Positions 8,860-17,336 of a stretch of DNA of 64,000 nucleotides are shown here, piece by piece; the first letter of the stretch is position 1, and every line of letters begins with the position of its first letter. This DNA is from Levilactobacillus lanxiensis (GTDB lineage: Bacteria > Bacillota > Bacilli > Lactobacillales > Lactobacillaceae). Location: the NCBI RefSeq assembly GCF_016861655.1, contig NZ_BOLN01000002.1, positions 397,767 to 461,766 of the forward strand, in the 5' to 3' direction. A model generated the notes under the pieces. It ran no database searches, had not been told where the DNA came from, and saw nothing but the letters and a program-made list of their open reading frames with translations. A program made the translations under genes and the position numbers.

Positions 8860-9000
8860 GCCGCCTAACTGACAGGTTGTAGCTCCGAAACACGAACTGG
8901 GCTGGTCTATCCCGAAGTGTGTTTGGTTGGACTGGCCCTGCTTAGATTTGTTGTTGGTCTGTCTATTTGGATTTGACCGACTAGTTATTCTTTCACATCT

Positions 9001-9046
9001 CACAAAAATACTGAGTCCTCAATGCCGAGAACCCAGTATTTTTGTG
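9001..9046. terminator. Bidirectional-looking terminator hairpin
   Basis: CACAAAAATACTG (9001-9013) is perfectly complementary to CAGTATTTTTGTG (9034-9046). T-runs on either side make it usable in both directions; it would end the WxL transcript. Confidence 0.75.
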
Positions 9047-9248
9047 TGGTCACCCGATTACGGCTACCGCATATTTCCGCCGCTACGCCTTATCTGAGAA
9101 TTTATCAGAAAAATTTCAGGCAAACCCTAGTGCAGTCGTTTGGCCCATCAGCTATGATAGGTTCATGGATAGCGATACCGTTTCAAACGCAAGTCGCTAC
9201 CAACTTCAAACGACCTGACTGTAGTCTTTGAAACCGGAGGAACTCCAC

Positions 9249-9446
9249 ATGAAAAATATGAATACCGAAAACAACTCTAACTTAAATCAATTCATCCAAC
9301 AAGCAGCTTTGGAACACCATCCCGTCACGGTGCATGCAACTGACACCGACGCAACGGCAATCCTGGTCAATCAGGAAGACTGGGCCACGGCTCAAGCAAT
9401 CATCCGCGCCTCCATCGGCCGAGATGTGCCGTACCTGATGGCTTAG
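9249..9446 (+). CDS. Small Phd/YefM antitoxin-like protein, apparently orphan
   Basis: A 65-residue ORF with GGAGGA (9236-9241) spaced for the ATG at 9249. The segment HHPVTVHATDTDATAILVNQ followed by EDW resembles the central beta-hairpin and EDW/EEW motif of Phd/YefM antitoxins (pattern PVTIT..NGNAVLVSEEDW). The N-terminal DNA-binding helix region is short and poorly recognisable. No toxin gene follows: downstream are hairpins and repeats. It may be a relic, a solitary regulator, or an unrelated small protein. The family assignment is by pattern only. Confidence 0.55.
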   Translation: MKNMNTENNSNLNQFIQQAALEHHPVTVHATDTDATAILVNQEDWATAQAIIRASIGRDVPYLMA

Positions 9447-9451
9447 GCCAC

Positions 9452-9509
9452 TGCGCTATTCAGGCGCTGTCACATACTGTATCCCCTACACAAATTTCTG
9501 AATAGCGCA
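9452..9509 (+). other. 12-bp perfect inverted repeat after the small antitoxin-like gene
   Basis: TGCGCTATTCAG (9452-9463) is perfectly complementary to CTGAATAGCGCA (9498-9509) across a 34-nt loop. It begins 5 bp after the stop codon and runs directly into the next terminator stem, so both may form in one 3' UTR. Confidence 0.6.
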
Positions 9510-9552
9510 AAAAGACGCGACTAACCTTCCGCATGCGTTAGTCGCATCTTTT
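9509..9552 (+). terminator. Intrinsic terminator
   Basis: AAAGACGCGACTAAC pairs with GTTAGTCGCATCTTT (one mismatch) and is followed by T residues. It ends the antitoxin-like transcript. Confidence 0.8.
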
Positions 9553-9597
9553 GCTATCTGCTTTGAACTTATCTAAAATCGTTAAATTTGTTTTTAA

Positions 9598-9823
9598 GTG
9601 AAAACGGGTGCTCAATAGTCGTTCCCGCCGGCGGGCTCAAACCGCCCTGCTATGGGGTCGGTTCCAGCCTGTGAAGCGGGCTTCCACCTCGATTTTGAGC
9701 CAAAGGTCGGTCTCAAAAGTCGTCCCGTGGGCTAGGCTGGGAAAGGACCCCAGCCAAGACCACCGACACAGCTGGGCAGTTTGGCCCGCCTCTGGTCACT
9801 GACATGGATCAGCCATTTTACCA
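9598..9823 (+). repeat. Type-B structured intergenic element, copy 3
   Basis: The left end GTGAAAACGG.TG (from 9598) pairs imperfectly with GATCAGCCATTTTACC (to about 9823). The interior is almost identical to copy 2, with hairpins TTTGAG/CTCAAA and GGCTGGG/CCCAGCC. A short ORF in it is considered spurious. Confidence 0.78.
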
Positions 9824-9894
9824 ATCACTATAACCGTCATCACTTGACTACTGACTGTCGCCAATACCACCAACGACCGCCACACTGGGTCTAG

Positions 9895-10405
9895 CCCTAA
9901 CACCAACTCTCGGTCAGAAATCAACCAGGAGTCGGAGGAAGCCAGGACGGAGACGGCTGTGTCGAGGGTGTTAGTCGGCGTTTTTGAGCCGGCTTACAGC
10001 CTGGGACGACCTTTGAGACTTGCGCTTTTCAGCAAGGCTTAAAGTTGAGGTGGGAGCCCGCCCTTCGGCGGAAGCCGGCCCCACAGCAGGCGTAGTCCTG
10101 AAAGCCGCAAGCAGCAATTTCCTACCACACTACGCTACCAACACACCAGAGGCAGGTCACTGGGGCTTGGCCCTAACACCAGCTTCCGGTCAGAAATCAA
10201 CCAGGAGCCGGAGGAAGCCAGGACGGAGACGGCTGTGTCGAGGGTGTTAGTCGGCGTTTTTGAGCCGGCTTACAGCCTGGGACGACTTTGGAACCTCGCG
10301 AACTTCAGCGAGGTTTCAAATCGAGGTGGGAGCCCGCCCTTCGGCGGAAACCGGCCCCACAGCAGGCGTAGTCCTGGAAGCCGCAGGCGGCCAATCATCC
10401 ACAAT
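9895..10405 (-). repeat. Tandem pair of divergent type-B-like elements
   Basis: Two direct copies with a 276-bp period (the CCCTAACACCA start recurs at 9895 and 10171). Each carries GCTGTGTCGAGGGTGTTAG, a hairpin, GTTGAGGTGGGAGCC or TCGAGGTGGGAGCC, and CCCCACAGCAGG, recognisable as a diverged type-B core in reverse orientation. In the second copy the hairpin stem is TTTGGAACCTCGC/GCGAGGTTTCAAA. No gene is present in the whole 9447-10430 gap. Confidence 0.72.
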
Positions 10406-10430
10406 CCGCCCCAAACAAGTATAAAAAGGG

Positions 10431-11561
10431 CTAAGCCACAGTAACCTGCATCCGGCCGTTGCGCTTGGAGTGGTACAGGTTCTGGTCCACGCGGTTGTAG
10501 AAATCAATCGGCGACTGGTCATCCCCAGAAACCGCCGAGACCCCCACGGAAATGGTCACGTGAATAATAGTCTGCGCGGAGTGAATTTCCAAATGGTTCA
10601 CCGCGGTAAAAATCTGTTTGACGATGTGCTCGGTCTCAACCAAATCGTACCCTGGGAAGAGAATGTTAAATTCCTCGCCCCCGGTCCGGTAGAGTTTGAC
10701 CGTCGAATCGTTAGCCTCTAGCACGGTCTGGACCGTGTCGGTGACCTGTTGCAAGACGGCGTCCCCCGCCGAATGGCCGTAGGTATCGTTGATGTGTTTG
10801 AAATGATCGATATCAAACATCATCATGGCCAGCGGCCGACGACTGTTCTGGTGCTCGTCAAACAGATACTGGATGGCATCCGTATAAGCCGCAAAGTTTT
10901 CCGTCTTGGTCAAGGCATCGTGACTGGCAAACTTGGCCAGCCGTAATTTTAACTCGACATCGTGTGACAACATGGATACATAAATGTAGAGCAACACCTC
11001 AAAGATAATCAGGTAGGCCCACTCTTCCCAGAACGTCAGCCAGGTAAAATCAAACTTCAGTTTCATCCACAGCCACAGCAGGCCCCCAAACGGGATACCG
11101 ACCGCCATGTACAGCACCGGTGCCATCTTGTGATTGTGATAACGCACCCGGATCACATTTAACGTGATGAAGAACGTCATCATCGTGGCCGCGTGCCCCC
11201 ACGACTCCCAGTACCCCAGCGACCCGTTGAACGTCATGTACGCCAACAAAATTGGGAAAAACCAATAGTACGGGATATGAATATTTAAGAAATACGCACA
11301 GAAGATAACGGCAATTAGCTGAAAGTTCATGAACTCCCAGGAATTGGGCTGTCCCACCACGAACGTCTGGATGCCAAACGCAAAGGCCATCATGTACGCG
11401 ACACCGTACCACGTGTTGATGGATTCCTCTGAAACTTTTAGGCAGTGGTTCCGCGCCCAGGAGGCAATCCAGTTATATGAGACCCAATAGAGCGTGAAAA
11501 CCCCTAAAACAAAGAACACACTGGTGATAAATGGCGGCACTTGCCAATGAGACCACGTCAT
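10431..11561 (-). CDS. Membrane diguanylate cyclase (GGDEF domain)
   Basis: A 376-residue protein with about six N-terminal transmembrane helices (residues 1-200) and a C-terminal GGDEF domain. The active-site loop is intact as GGEEF, and FDIDHFKHINDTYGH is the standard magnesium/GTP-binding segment, so it should make cyclic di-GMP. The RxxD inhibitory site normally five residues before GGEEF is absent. The ATG at 11561 is chosen over an upstream start because the membrane segment MTWSHWQVPPFITSVFF begins there and AGAAGAGGG lies upstream. No EAL/HD-GYP partner or PilZ effector is visible nearby. A tandem repeat follows its stop. Confidence 0.88.
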   Translation of the reverse strand: MTWSHWQVPPFITSVFFVLGVFTLYWVSYNWIASWARNHCLKVSEESINTWYGVAYMMAFAFGIQTFVVGQPNSWEFMNFQLIAVIFCAYFLNIHIPYYWFFPILLAYMTFNGSLGYWESWGHAATMMTFFITLNVIRVRYHNHKMAPVLYMAVGIPFGGLLWLWMKLKFDFTWLTFWEEWAYLIIFEVLLYIYVSMLSHDVELKLRLAKFASHDALTKTENFAAYTDAIQYLFDEHQNSRRPLAMMMFDIDHFKHINDTYGHSAGDAVLQQVTDTVQTVLEANDSTVKLYRTGGEEFNILFPGYDLVETEHIVKQIFTAVNHLEIHSAQTIIHVTISVGVSAVSGDDQSPIDFYNRVDQNLYHSKRNGRMQVTVA

Positions 11562-11653
11562 GGCGAAACCCTCTTCTTTTCTAAATTTTTTTACGTGAAT
11601 AGCCAGCGCCACGCTTGGCCCTGGTTTTAACGACTGTCTTTATCAGCGCCTCC

Positions 11654-11910
11654 GGGCCGGTGAAAACTGAACCGGGACGCGGGTTGATGCTTGCCGTTCC
11701 CGGCGGCGGGCTCAAAGTGCCCTGCTATGGGGTCGGTTCCAGCCTGAGAAGCGGGCTTCCACCTCAACTTTGCGCCTGAAAACCGGTCGCAAAGGTTGTC
11801 CCGTGGGCTAGGCTGAGTAAGAACCTCAGCCAAGACCACCGACACAGCTGGTCACTTTGGCCCGCCTCTGGTCACTGACATCGACCAACTCGGCTCAGTT
11901 TCACCAGCCC
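11654..11910 (+). repeat. Composite element: type-A-like ends around a type-B core
   Basis: The left flank (GCGCCTCCGGGC..GGTGAAAACTGAACCGGGACGCGG, from 11646) and right flank (CGGCTCAGTTTCACCAGCCCTGCGGCTGACA, to about 11920) match the ends of type-A elements, while 11695-11880 is a full type-B core. GGTGAAA.CTGA pairs with TCAGTTTCAC. Core hairpins are CTTTGCG/CGCAAAG (11768-11774 with 11788-11794) and GGCTGAG/CTCAGCC (11811-11817 with 11825-11831). The remaining 11911-12286 stretch has no gene I can support. Confidence 0.75.
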
Positions 11911-12286
11911 TGCGGCTGACACTGGTTTAACCCACAAACGGTGGCTGGTTTTCACCCTGCCATCGTCTGTTCGGTGTATCTTGGTCGCCTTACTCAGCAA
12001 CCAGCACGGCTTTAAACCGTAGCCACATAACTAGTTTAACGACCACGTAGCACTGATTAAAGGGGTCATTTACGCCTAGTTGCTGGGAATTGATACCCAA
12101 CACCTACTCTAAATGACCCAATTATTCGTCTACACAGTCAATTTATTACCACTTAATTGACTGTGTCCAATATTAGGCTATTTATTGCGGGAAAACTATC
12201 ACCAGAATGGCCAAAGTGCTGAATTATGTAAACAATTATACTAGGCGTCTTAATATAACTATTAACTAATTGTCCTAAAACACAAA

Positions 12287-12313
12287 AAGACCGGTTCATA
12301 ATCAACCGGTCTT
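12287..12313 (-). terminator. Intrinsic terminator of the GNAT gene
   Basis: AAGACCGGTT (12287-12296) pairs with AACCGGTCTT (12304-12313) over a 7-nt loop; the minus-strand 3' flank is TTTTTGTG. Confidence 0.85.
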
Positions 12314-12384
12314 CGTGGTTTATTTAGTTGAAAAACTTGTGCTGACCTCGAGCGAACGTCCCCACATTCGGCCCAGGCCTGACC

Positions 12385-13053
12385 TTATTCCTTGCATAGA
12401 TGATGCTTGGGGGCAGTCGCCAGATCACTGACGTGGCCCGTGTACAAATACCCGGCTAACTGGCGCGGCTGGTCGGCTGCTGGCCAATCAACTTGCTCAC
12501 GTTGGCTTTCCTGAAAGCCCTGCTGACGGTAGAAACGCCCCAAACGTTCTGCCGCAGTAAATAAGTACACCTTATCAACCGGTGCCGCATCCCAATACTC
12601 AGCAACTGTTTGAACCAGCTGGTGGCCGATGCCCAGGTTTTGATACTCCGGGTCGACCATCAGCAGCACGATTTCCCCCAAGAACTCGCGCCGCTGCAGG
12701 CTAGACAAGAGATGATCATCAATCGTGCCCCGCTCGCGTAATTGCCGTAACAGCTGCCAGCCCCCCGGCCGAACGGCTAAAGCCGCCTTGGCCACTGCCA
12801 GTTGCCACAGATCATATGAGCGTTCCTTCTTGCGGTACTTGGTATCCGCCAAGATGGCCCCCACCACCTGGTGCTGCCACACGGCAACGCGAACGTAATT
12901 CTGTTGCGTCAAGCACGTCCGCAAGTAAACGCGCGCCGCCGCTTCATTTAACCCGCGATTAGATTGATCGAATTGCCAGAGCTGACCGACAATCTTGGCC
13001 AACGCCGGCACGTCTGCATAGTGAAGCTCCCGAATCTTTAATGGATGCATCAT
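12385..13053 (-). CDS. GNAT-family N-acetyltransferase
   Basis: About 222 residues. The acetyl-CoA-binding motif A is seen as VDPEYQNLGIGHQLV (Q-x-x-G-x-G), preceded by the substrate-side strand EIVLLMVD. The C-terminal FYRQQGFQES is the usual motif B with a conserved aromatic. It would acetylate a small molecule or protein N-terminus; the substrate is not predictable. Tandem ATGs at 13053 and 13050 follow AAAGGGGGCA; an earlier in-frame start lacks this spacing. It is monocistronic with a terminator behind it and a type-A/B composite element further downstream. Confidence 0.85.
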   Translation of the reverse strand: MMHPLKIRELHYADVPALAKIVGQLWQFDQSNRGLNEAAARVYLRTCLTQQNYVRVAVWQHQVVGAILADTKYRKKERSYDLWQLAVAKAALAVRPGGWQLLRQLRERGTIDDHLLSSLQRREFLGEIVLLMVDPEYQNLGIGHQLVQTVAEYWDAAPVDKVYLFTAAERLGRFYRQQGFQESQREQVDWPAADQPRQLAGYLYTGHVSDLATAPKHHLCKE

Positions 13054-13229
13054 ACTTGGCTGCCCCCTTTCTGGCGTCGTCACTGTCCCCACAGTCCGGC
13101 GCCCAGTTTAATTTTTTCCGTGCTACTCCAATAACCATCAACCTGCTTCTATTCTGCTTACTCCTGGCCTCTGCTGTGTTGCTCCCCCGCAGATGGTGCC
13201 GGGATGATGCTTCCCCCGTTAATCAAAAA

Positions 13230-13277
13230 CCCCTTCCTGATTAACTGTGACTTATTCTACACAGTTTAGTGAAGGGG
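13230..13277 (-). terminator. Intrinsic terminator of the two-component operon
   Basis: CCCCTTC plus TTAACTGTG pair with CACAGTTTA plus GAAGGGG around a central loop; read on the minus strand it ends in GGGGTTTTTG. Confidence 0.82.
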
Positions 13278-13328
13278 CTCCATCTATTTAAAAAGAAACT
13301 TTGCTGAGAATTTCTCAGAAACGCCCAC

Positions 13329-14714
13329 TCACCGCGGCAAGGTCACTTCAAACACGCTTCCCCGCGGCTGATTATCCTTCACCACGATAGTGCCATGGCT
13401 GAGGGTGACCAGCTGATGAACGATGGCCAGGCCTAACCCATTGCCGGCCACGCTGTTGCGCACGTTGCTGGTCCGGTAAAAGCGGCCGAAGATCAAGGCC
13501 TTTTGGTCGTCCGGCACCCCCATCCCCAGGTCCGCCACGGCCACCGTCAACTGCTTGCCCACGGCCGCCAGCGTCACCGTGATGGGCGAGTCCGTCGGCG
13601 AATACTTCTGAGCATTGTTCAACAAGCTCGTGAGGATCTGCGTGAGGCTATCCGCGTTCACTTGTGCCGTGACGTGGTGTTGAACGTTTAAAATGACCTC
13701 GCGCCCCATTGACGTGCCGTAATTAGCGGCCGTCTCCGTCACCAATTGGCTCAGGTCCACGCTGGCCGTGGTTAGCTCCAGCTGATTGGCCCGCGACAGC
13801 TTCAGTAAACTCTCCACCAGCCGTTGCATCCGCTCGGACTCCTGGTCAATGAACTGCAGGGCCGTCGGAATCACCTCGGGATGCGCCGTGCCCCGCCGTT
13901 TGACCATGGAAACGTACCCGCGAATCGTCGCGATGGGCGTTTTCAATTCGTGCGAGGCGTTGGCCACGAAGCGCCGGTCGGCCTGTTCCTGCTCGCTCAG
14001 CGAATGCAGCAGGAGGTTGAACTCGACCGTTAAGTCGTGAACTTCCTGAGGCGACGCCGGCACCGGTAACTGCCGTTGATAATTTTCCGAAATGTCCTGG
14101 TTGATGGCCTTGGTCGTGCCAGTCAGCTCAACCAGCGGGCGGTTCAGTTGCCGCGCCAACAGGTAAATGAACCAGGTCCCAATCAGTAGAAACGCTAGCG
14201 AAATCAGCAGGATCAATTTCACCAGCAACAAGAGCAAATCCGTGACCTCGTTGAGCTTCAACCACACGTCGTAGCGCACGGTCGGGTCCCGTTTATCCGT
14301 GGCGACGTCGGACGCGCGCACGTGATAATACAGCCCCGAATTTTCCAGGTAACCGAAGTTGGGCGTCACCTGGTGCACGGTCTCGTGGGCTTTGGCCCGC
14401 AAGAACTGTTGCGTGTTGGGCGAATAGAGATGCTTAGTCGGCTTGCCAGGTTTAGTGACGCTGATGCGGATAAAGGTCGTCCGCTTGTCGGCCCAGCTAC
14501 TCATCCGCCACCAGTACCAGTCATCGCGGTTGGCCACGAAGGTCCGTTTCAGCCCGCGCACGATGCCCAATGCCTGTTGCCGCTGGACCTCGGCCTGCTT
14601 GACCCCGACCACGGAAATGATGACACCACCCAGAATCACGGTGATGCCCAGCAGAAGGAGTGCGTACACCTTGGTGATTCGCGCCGCACTGGTATTAAAG
14701 AGCGTTTTCTTCAT
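13329..14714 (-). CDS. Sensor histidine kinase (OmpR/EnvZ-type two-component system)
   Basis: About 461 residues. Two transmembrane helices (about 15-40 and 170-195) enclose an extracytoplasmic sensor region. A HAMP linker follows, then the HisKA domain with H-box NASHELKTPIATI and the HATPase domain with N-box (LLNNAQKY), G1 (DLGMGVP), F (IFGRFYR) and G2 (GNGLGLAI). It phosphorylates the response regulator encoded immediately upstream, whose stop it overlaps. I chose the ATG at 14714; a GTG at 14723 is also possible. The signal is unknown; no target gene adjoins the pair. Confidence 0.92.
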   Translation of the reverse strand: MKKTLFNTSAARITKVYALLLLGITVILGGVIISVVGVKQAEVQRQQALGIVRGLKRTFVANRDDWYWWRMSSWADKRTTFIRISVTKPGKPTKHLYSPNTQQFLRAKAHETVHQVTPNFGYLENSGLYYHVRASDVATDKRDPTVRYDVWLKLNEVTDLLLLLVKLILLISLAFLLIGTWFIYLLARQLNRPLVELTGTTKAINQDISENYQRQLPVPASPQEVHDLTVEFNLLLHSLSEQEQADRRFVANASHELKTPIATIRGYVSMVKRRGTAHPEVIPTALQFIDQESERMQRLVESLLKLSRANQLELTTASVDLSQLVTETAANYGTSMGREVILNVQHHVTAQVNADSLTQILTSLLNNAQKYSPTDSPITVTLAAVGKQLTVAVADLGMGVPDDQKALIFGRFYRTSNVRNSVAGNGLGLAIVHQLVTLSHGTIVVKDNQPRGSVFEVTLPR

Positions 14715-15399
14715 CAGCGGCACCCAGTTTGTAGCCCACGCCCCGAATCGTTTGAATCATCTGGCTGGCAACACTTTCCTTTAATTTATTGCGTAGGTAG
14801 CGGACGTAGACGTCGACGATGTTGACCTGCCCGTCGAAATTGGTGCCCCACACGGCGTCCAGTAGGTCGTCGCGGGTCAGGACCTCTCCGGGATGCTGCA
14901 TGAACGTCAGGAGTAAATCGAACTCGCGCTGGGTCAGCTGAATCTCGGCATCGGCCGCAAAGACCTGGCGCGTCTTGGTATCTAACGCCAGTGGTCCCAC
15001 GTGGAATTTCTTATCGTTAATATTTTTTACCACGTTGCGCCGCAGAATCACGCGAATCCGCGCGAGCAGTTCCTCGGTGTCAAACGGCTTGGTGATGTAG
15101 TCATCGGCCCCGGCATCCAGGCCGGACACCTTGTCGCCCACGTAATCCCGCGCGGTCATCATAATCACCGGAACGTCGTAGTGCCGCCGAATCTTCCGCA
15201 GCACGCCCAGCCCGTCAATGCCAGGCAACATCCAATCCAAAATAATCAGTGAAATTTCACTCTGATGGGCCGCAAACTGCGTCAGAGCGTCTTCCCCGCT
15301 GGCACAAGGAATCACGGTGTAGTCCTCAAACGCCAGCTCGGCACTCAGTAGCGTCCGCAGCCCCTCTTCATCCTCGACTAACAAAATGGTTACGTTCAT
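14695..15399 (-). CDS. OmpR-family response regulator
   Basis: A 234-residue response regulator. The receiver domain has acidic residues VEDEE near the N-terminus, phosphoacceptor D55 in LDWMLPG, the switch threonine in MMTAR and the conserved lysine in TKPF. The C-terminal winged-helix DNA-binding domain has the OmpR signatures LTQREFDLL and VDVYVRYLRNKL. It overlaps the kinase gene by about 20 nt, so the pair is translationally coupled. The promoter lies in 15400-15800. Confidence 0.94.
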   Translation of the reverse strand: MNVTILLVEDEEGLRTLLSAELAFEDYTVIPCASGEDALTQFAAHQSEISLIILDWMLPGIDGLGVLRKIRRHYDVPVIMMTARDYVGDKVSGLDAGADDYITKPFDTEELLARIRVILRRNVVKNINDKKFHVGPLALDTKTRQVFAADAEIQLTQREFDLLLTFMQHPGEVLTRDDLLDAVWGTNFDGQVNIVDVYVRYLRNKLKESVASQMIQTIRGVGYKLGAADEENAL

Positions 15400-15803
15400 G
15401 TGTGGTCTCCCCCTTAAACATCCCTAGTTGTTCTTAATTGCACCTATCTAACCAACAACTTGCGCGATAGGTCGCGCGCCTCATCAATTAACTAATTGAA
15501 AGGTCGTCGCTTTAATTCACCTCAAGTGCGGGTGATTTCATTTTAGCATTATTTCTCCCCTAACTTAGGCGGCTTAACCAAATTCTAAGCTTTACGACGC
15601 CAACTCAAGACCATTCCACCGCAAAATTATTGATACCACCGCCTGTCCAGATAGGCTATAATGGGACATATCTAAACAACGACACAATGTATACATTTGG
15701 TGCTGGTTAGATTCAAGGGTCGCCAGCCCACTAGTCACCAAAATGGAAATAGCCGTCATCAATCACCCATCCAAGTGCGGCTGACTCGGCGTCCCACGGC
15801 ATT

Positions 15804-16012
15804 GTAAAAATTAACGACCGTGTCAGTGACCAGAGGCGGATCAAGGTTCCCTGCTGTGTCGATGGCGTTAGCTGAGGTTTCCCACTCAACTTAGAACATG
15901 GGACGACCTTTGAGACCGCTCTTCGGCTCAAAGTTGAGGTGGAAGCCCGCTTCTCAGGCTGGAACCGGCCCCATAGCAAGGCAGGTTGAGCCTGCCGCCA
16001 GAAACGGCAACA
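15804..16012 (-). repeat. Type-B structured element, reverse copy (degenerate)
   Basis: Reverse-oriented type-B core (GTCAGTGACCAGAGGCGG ... GGAACCGGCCCCATAGC). It is one of two units repeated with a 250-bp period; the GCGGCTGACTCGG start recurs at 15777 and 16027. The GGCGGGC/GCCCGCC closing stem is partly broken (CAAGG opposite GTTGA). Confidence 0.75.
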
Positions 16013-16045
16013 TCAATCACGCAATTGCGGCTGACTCGGACATCC

Positions 16046-16281
16046 ACGGCATTGTAAAAATAAGCAACCGTGTCAGTGACCAGAGGCGGGCCAAACTGCC
16101 CGGCTGTGTCGATGGCGTTAGCTGAGGTTTCCCACTCAGCTTAGGCCATGGGACAACCTTTGAGACCGCTCTATGGCTCAAAGTTGAGGTGGAAGCCCGC
16201 TTCTCAGGCTGGAACCGGCCCCACAGCAGGGCGGTTTGAGCCCGCCGTCGGGAACGAAAAACATCAGTCAGTTTATTTTTA
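16046..16281 (-). repeat. Type-B structured element, reverse copy
   Basis: The second unit of the 250-bp tandem, better preserved. AAAAATAA (from 16048) pairs with TTATTTTT (to about 16280). Inner hairpins include the TTTGAG/CTCAAA stem, and GGGCCAAAC pairs with GTTTGAGCCC. It ends at the ribosome binding site of the ABC ATPase gene, so it occupies that transcript's 5' leader or promoter. The region 15400-15800 shows no gene. Confidence 0.78.
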
Positions 16282-16298
16282 GAAAGGAGGTTGGGCCT

Positions 16299-17336
16299 AT
16301 GCGGGTCACCCTAAAAAACATCACACTAGCCTACGACCAGCAGCCGCCCATCCTCACCAACTTTGACTGCCAGATTCCAGACGGCCAGCTGACGGCGCTC
16401 CTGGGGCCCAGCGGCAGTGGCAAGTCCACCCTCTTAAACCTGATAGCCGGCCTGTTAACACCCAACGCCGGGCAGATCATCTTCGATCAGACCGACGTGA
16501 CCGCCACGGACAGTCGGCATCGCAACATCGGCATGGTCTTCCAGGATTATGCGCTGTACCCGCACCTGACCGTCCGCGATAACATTGGTTTCCCGTTGAA
16601 AATGGCCCATGTCAAAAAGGCCGCCCGCTACCAACGCGTGGCCGAACTGGCCGAGTTGGTTCAGGTGACCGATCAGTTGAGTAAGTTTCCCCAAGAACTC
16701 TCTGGCGGCCAGCAACAACGGGTCGCCATCGCCCGGGCCCTGGCCAAGCAACCTAACCTTTTATTGTTGGACGAACCGCTGTCGAGTCTGGACGCGACGC
16801 TCCGCGAAGAACTCCGCGGCGTCATCCGCCAGATTCAACGCACGACCGGCGTGACCACGGTCCTGGTGACCCATGACCAGGAGGATGCGCTCCAAGTAGC
16901 CGACCAGATCATGGTGCTCGCCAACGGCCGCCTGCAACAGGTCGGGTCCGGGGGCGACCTGTATCAGCACCCCACCAACCTGACCGTGGCCCAATTCATT
17001 GGCCGGCCTCGAATCAACGTGGTACCGCTAGGCCTTCTGCCAGCCGAGTTCAAATCCTTGTTGCCAACCACAACCCAAGCCACCACGCTGGGTATCCGCA
17101 GCGAGGCTATCCGCCTGGCAACGGCCGACCGCCACCGCTTGACCGCGACCGTGATCCAGCAGATTCAATTGGGCCGCGACGTCCAAACCCATTTACAAAC
17201 GGCGCTGGGCCCGCTCGTCAGCACCGCCATCCCCACGACCACCGCCACAACGCTTGCCATCACGCTGGCCCCGACCGGCTGCACGCTCTTCGCCGCCGAT
17301 GGCCACAGTCTTGTGGGAGGTGACCGCGATGCTTAA
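16299..17336 (+). CDS. ugpC: ABC transporter ATP-binding protein, UgpC/MalK type
   Basis: A 345-residue ATPase of carbohydrate/glycerol-phosphate importers. Walker A is GPSGSGKST, the Q-loop follows in [13 protein letters not shown], the signature is LSGGQQQR, Walker B is [12 protein letters not shown] and the switch histidine is in VTHDQ. The C-terminal third is the regulatory TOBE/OB domain typical of MalK/UgpC. The ATG at 16299 has AAAGGAGG (16283-16290); an upstream GTG in the repeat is rejected. It overlaps the next gene by 8 nt. The symbol reflects the best-fitting family; the substrate (glycerol-3-phosphate or a sugar) is inferred. Confidence 0.9.
   Translation: MRVTLKNITLAYDQQPPILTNFDCQIPDGQLTALLGPSGSGKSTLLNLIAGLLTPNAGQIIFDQTDVTATDSRHRNIGMVFQDYALYPHLTVRDNIGFPLKMAHVKKAARYQRVAELAELVQVTDQLSKFPQELSGGQQQRVAIARALAKQPNLLLLDEPLSSLDATLREELRGVIRQIQRTTGVTTVLVTHDQEDALQVADQIMVLANGRLQQVGSGGDLYQHPTNLTVAQFIGRPRINVVPLGLLPAEFKSLLPTTTQATTLGIRSEAIRLATADRHRLTATVIQQIQLGRDVQTHLQTALGPLVSTAIPTTTATTLAITLAPTGCTLFAADGHSLVGGDRDA

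Noticed and set aside
16236..16298. Upstream extension of the ugpC ATPase starting at GTG 16236
   Set aside because: It lies in a type-B element; AAAGGAGG at 16283-16290 fixes the start at 16299.
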